A DNA stretch of 40,776 nucleotides. It comes from Anaerolineales bacterium (GTDB lineage Bacteria; Chloroflexota; Anaerolineae; Anaerolineales; Villigracilaceae). The translations under genes and the position numbers were made by a program. Below the pieces are notes generated by a model. That model was not told the origin of the DNA and made no database searches. It saw only the letters and a list, made by a program, of their open reading frames with translations. The stretch covers positions 1-40,776 of the forward strand of contig JAHDWC010000012.1 of assembly GCA_023382575.1 (NCBI GenBank), given 5' to 3'. Below are positions 38,687 through 40,776 of this stretch, piece after piece; the first letter of the stretch is position 1, and each line of letters begins with the position of its first letter.

Positions 38687-39877
38687 TTATTCAGCGGGAA
38701 TCCATTCGCCGCCTTCGACGATGTAGAACACCGGACCGGAGGCATTGCATTCGCCGTTTTCCTGACAGGAGATGACGCCAGCGATGCCCTGGTAGCCATT
38801 CATCGAGCGGACCGCTTCCACGAGGGCAGCGCGCGGGATGTAGAGGGTGTCACCTTCGACGATCGCCACGCTGTTGATCGCTTGGATCAAAGCGCCGACG
38901 GCATCATAGGAGTTCCAGGTGTAAGCGGAGAGCACACCAGCTTCGGTTCCGTACGCAGCGAGATAGGCTTCGTTGAACGCGAGGATTGCATCGGTTCCGG
39001 GGGGAACGAGGGTCGCGGCGTATACGCCTTCACCCTTGTCGCCGACTTTGGCGAGGAAGTCCTTGCCATAGATGCCGTCACCGCCGAAGAAGATCACACC
39101 GGAGAGACCCGCCTGTTCCATCTGGTTGACAAGCACAGAGGCTTCCGCGTTGTAACCGCCGAAATAGATCGCTTCGGGTTCCGCCGCAGCCACGGCCGCG
39201 AGGGGCGCGCTGTAATCAGATTCGCCCGGAGTGATGGCTTCAAAAGCCACCGATTCGCCGCCAAGGGAGACAAAGGTTTCTTCCACTACTTTGGCGAGTC
39301 CCTGACCGTAATCGGTGCCATCGTGGATGAACGCAAGTTTCTTGATGCCCAGCGTTTCATACAGGTAGGTGGCAGCGCCCTTGCCTTGTTCCGCATCAGT
39401 GAAGGCGTTGCGGTTGAAAACCGCGGAGCCCTGAGCGGTCAGGTCGGGGTTGGTAGCAGAGGGAGACATCATCGGGATGCCCGCCTTTTCGTAGATGGGC
39501 ATGGCAGCTGCAGTCGCGCCAGAGAAGGCATGACCAGCCATGGCAACAAAGGTCGGATCTGAGACCAGTTTATTCGCCACTGCCGCGCCGCCTTCCGCGC
39601 CGCCGCCATCATCTTCGATCGCCATTTCAACTTTCCAGCCCTGAACATCGCCGAGGTCGGCGACAGCCAGTTTCATGGCATTGGACATGTCCACACCAAA
39701 CTGGGAATAATCGCCCGTCATCGGACCGGCAAATCCGATTTTGACGGTTTGATCCTTATTGATCACGGCACAACCCAATTCCGTGTTGCAAACTTCCGGC
39801 GCTGTAGCAGCAGCCGGTCCGCAAGCCGCCAGCACAAATGCGACGACGAGCATGACAAATAGTACGATTCGTTTCAT
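38687..39877 (-). CDS. livK: Branched-chain amino acid ABC binding lipoprotein LivK
   Basis: A 396-residue periplasmic-type binding protein. The signal peptide MKRIVLFVMLVVAFVLAAC has its lipobox Cys at 19. The core has VKIGFAGPMTGDYSQFGVDM, VAMAGHAFSGATAAAMPIYE, FNRNAFTDAEQGKGAATYLY and YNSYDAVGALIQAI-like segments of the LivK/AmiC group. It captures branched-chain or related amino acids for the LivHMGF complex. The start at 39877 has AAGAAGAG upstream; the longer frame to 39964 is not supported by a signal peptide. Confidence 0.93.
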   Translation of the reverse strand: MKRIVLFVMLVVAFVLAACGPAAATAPEVCNTELGCAVINKDQTVKIGFAGPMTGDYSQFGVDMSNAMKLAVADLGDVQGWKVEMAIEDDGGGAEGGAAVANKLVSDPTFVAMAGHAFSGATAAAMPIYEKAGIPMMSPSATNPDLTAQGSAVFNRNAFTDAEQGKGAATYLYETLGIKKLAFIHDGTDYGQGLAKVVEETFVSLGGESVAFEAITPGESDYSAPLAAVAAAEPEAIYFGGYNAEASVLVNQMEQAGLSGVIFFGGDGIYGKDFLAKVGDKGEGVYAATLVPPGTDAILAFNEAYLAAYGTEAGVLSAYTWNSYDAVGALIQAINSVAIVEGDTLYIPRAALVEAVRSMNGYQGIAGVISCQENGECNASGPVFYIVEGGEWIPAE

Positions 39878-40002
39878 CTCTTCTTTGCTCCTATGAAAAT
39901 ATTTCCGCACGAGGCGCACTCCGCTTCCAGACCCAGATGCGAAGCACCCTTGTGATACGGTCAATGTATGACCAACATCCTCCCGCCGGTCAATGCAGGT
40001 AT

Positions 40003-40038
40003 AAAAAAGAACCCCGGGTAGGATTTTGCAGCCCGGTT
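40003..40038 (-). terminator. Candidate attenuator in livK leader
   Basis: On the minus strand AACCGGG pairs with CCC and GGTT, with a 2-nt GG bulge, and is followed by TCTTTTTT. It lies 125 nt before the livK ATG and downstream of the only good -10 in the region, so it would have to be bypassed for livK expression. Confidence 0.45.
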
Positions 40039-40256
40039 GATATCAGGCTGATGGCCTATCCGTTGAAAAGCTGATATTGGATGTAGGGGTATGCTTGCAG
40101 GTACGAGTAAAGGGGAAGGCAGGGAGCATCACATTAAATTGCTCCCACACATGGAATCAAATTTGAAATAGATTGCGTTTAAATACGGTTGTAGGAATCT
40201 ACCCGCTTGGTAGCGCTAAATAATTTGAGATTTTTTTCACAAGCCGTTGGTATTAC

Positions 40257-40262
40257 ATTATA
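40257..40262 (-). promoter_or_regulatory. Candidate livK promoter with palindrome
   Basis: TATAAT on the minus strand. The -35 position is occupied by the perfect palindrome CTCGTAA-TT-TTACGAG (40271-40286), which could be an operator. No TTGACA is present. Confidence 0.4.
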
Positions 40263-40303
40263 AATGGATTCTCGTAATTTTACGAGTGCCAATCTTGACA
40301 AAA

Positions 40304-40339
40304 CAAAAAGCCCGCCTCCATTGTGACGGAAAGCGGGCT
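40304..40339 (-). terminator. Terminator of 2-oxoacid oxidoreductase gene
   Basis: On the minus strand AGCCCGC pairs with GCGGGCT around a 17-nt loop and is followed by TTTTTG. It lies 19 nt past the stop of the oxidoreductase gene. Confidence 0.85.
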
Positions 40340-40357
40340 GTGCCGGTAAAGTGTAGG

Positions 40358-40776
40358 CTACGCTGGGACCTTATCCCATTCTTTCTGCGCGTGTTCAAAA
40401 CCACGCTTTAGTGCTTCGAAGTTCTTCGGCAAAAGATGTTTGTGACGCGCAGGTAAATGACCTTCGAGCGCTTTTTCCACATCTGCCACCTTGATCTCAG
40501 GCAGCGCCGTGAGCAAGGCACCGATTGCCACCATGTTGACCAGCTTGCGGTCACCAAGTTCTTCAGCGATCTCGTTGCATGGCACCAAGATGACGTGAAT
40601 ATCTTCACGCCTTCCCGCGCGATCCACCATGGATTGATTGACGATCAACGTCCCGCCAGTAGCGAGCAATTCTTCATATTTGTCGAACGAGGGCAGGTTG
40701 AGGGCAATTGCCAGCGGCGGATTCTTGACCAGTGGCGAACCGATCTCCGCATCGGCAACAACGACGGTGCAGTTTG
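40358..40776 (-). CDS. 2-oxoacid:acceptor oxidoreductase gamma subunit (partial)
   Basis: The last 138 codons of a minus-strand gene whose start lies beyond the right edge. It reads CTVVVADAEIGSPLVKNPP, then LPSFDKYEELLATGGTLIVN, VPCNEIAEELGDRKLVNMVA and ends near EWDKVPA. This is the C-terminal half of the POR gamma domain (pyruvate, ketoisovalerate or 2-oxoglutarate:ferredoxin oxidoreductase). In these complexes the gamma subunit is one of two to four chains that decarboxylate 2-oxoacids to acyl-CoA with ferredoxin. The substrate cannot be chosen from this piece. An internal TTG at 40669 is not the start, as the frame stays open and conserved to the edge. Confidence 0.9.
   Translation of the reverse strand, partial: NCTVVVADAEIGSPLVKNPPLAIALNLPSFDKYEELLATGGTLIVNQSMVDRAGRREDIHVILVPCNEIAEELGDRKLVNMVAIGALLTALPEIKVADVEKALEGHLPARHKHLLPKNFEALKRGFEHAQKEWDKVPA

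Larger units (their letters stand above)
39878..40357 (-). other. 480-nt non-coding leader region upstream of livK
   Basis: No credible ORF. On the minus strand, in order: a terminator for the upstream gene (40304-40339); a palindrome CTCGTAA-TT-TTACGAG (40271-40286); a TATAAT (40257-40262); a GGGAGCA/TGCTCCC hairpin (40122-40146); a long-range pair ATATCAG/CTGATAT; a terminator-like hairpin with TTCTTTTTT (40003-40038); and two direct repeats CGGTCAATG 28 nt apart (39958-39966, 39986-39995) with GGTCA-N5-TGACC. If transcription starts near 40250, the leader before livK is about 370 nt and contains a candidate attenuator. Confidence 0.55.

Noticed and set aside
1-40776. CRISPR arrays, insertion sequences or prophage
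   Set aside because: No regularly spaced repeats, transposase, integrase or phage genes were seen on reading; the tRNA-Ser has no repeated 3' end nearby that would mark an integrated element.

Overview
The window looks like chromosome of a member of the Chloroflexota, class Anaerolineae. This is inferred from the gene repertoire: Anaerolineae-style secreted proteins with paired GYPI/VQYF repeats, zinc-ribbon/LysM membrane proteins, several SPFH proteins, and a split NAD synthetase. It is not based on a marker gene. Base composition looks close to balanced and uniform by eye. I see no phage, transposon, integrase or CRISPR. Most genes are recognisable housekeeping, envelope, transport or RNA-metabolism genes, packed into short operons.

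Layout. 1-2132 (minus): the start of an RlmI-type rRNA methyltransferase, two small coupled ORFs, and a zinc-ribbon/LysM membrane protein. 2200-5979 (minus): a CorC/HlyC-type transporter, a 48-residue membrane peptide coupled to selD, and an SPFH protein. The selD gene is a selenoprotein gene: its active-site residue is an in-frame UGA followed at once by a SECIS-like hairpin, so ordinary gene calling cuts off its first 50 residues. 6053-7692: a PyrK-like flavoprotein converging on a secreted repeat protein. 7815-10224 (minus): wecB-wecC, for UDP-ManNAcA. 10354-11880 (plus): nfeD plus a slipin. 11931-15932 (plus): a GNAT protein, an acyltransferase-3 protein, RNase D and a beta-CASP nuclease. 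15976-17295 (minus): an alpha/beta hydrolase and an AbrB-like regulator. 17460-18978 (plus): padR, a 72-residue unknown, a half-length YqeY and a MazF-like toxin, followed by tRNA-Ser(CGA).

19166-23425 (plus): an M6-like lipoprotein peptidase, an NAD synthetase split into amidase and synthase genes, and an MFS exporter. 23422-26359 (minus): aldo/keto reductase, clpS, a PlsC-like acyltransferase and a methyltransferase. 26453-31798 (plus): a MacA/MacB-type exporter with its response regulator and histidine kinase. 31843-34255 (minus): RidA and a Kef-type antiporter. 34403-39877 (minus): a complete Liv branched-chain amino-acid ABC transporter, with a 480-nt structured leader region upstream of livK. 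40358-40776 (minus): the C-terminal part of a 2-oxoacid oxidoreductase gamma subunit.

Regulation visible in the sequence. Strong intrinsic terminators close most operons. Several genes have a TATAAT-like -10 only 6-10 nt before the start codon and no Shine-Dalgarno, which suggests leaderless mRNAs. The abrB/padR divergent region holds a perfect 15-bp inverted repeat and a separate ATGT-N8-ACAT PadR-type operator on a good promoter. The strongest unusual item is the Sec-containing SelD. The PadR/unknown/YqeY-half/MazF operon and the livK leader are the best candidates for something not yet described.
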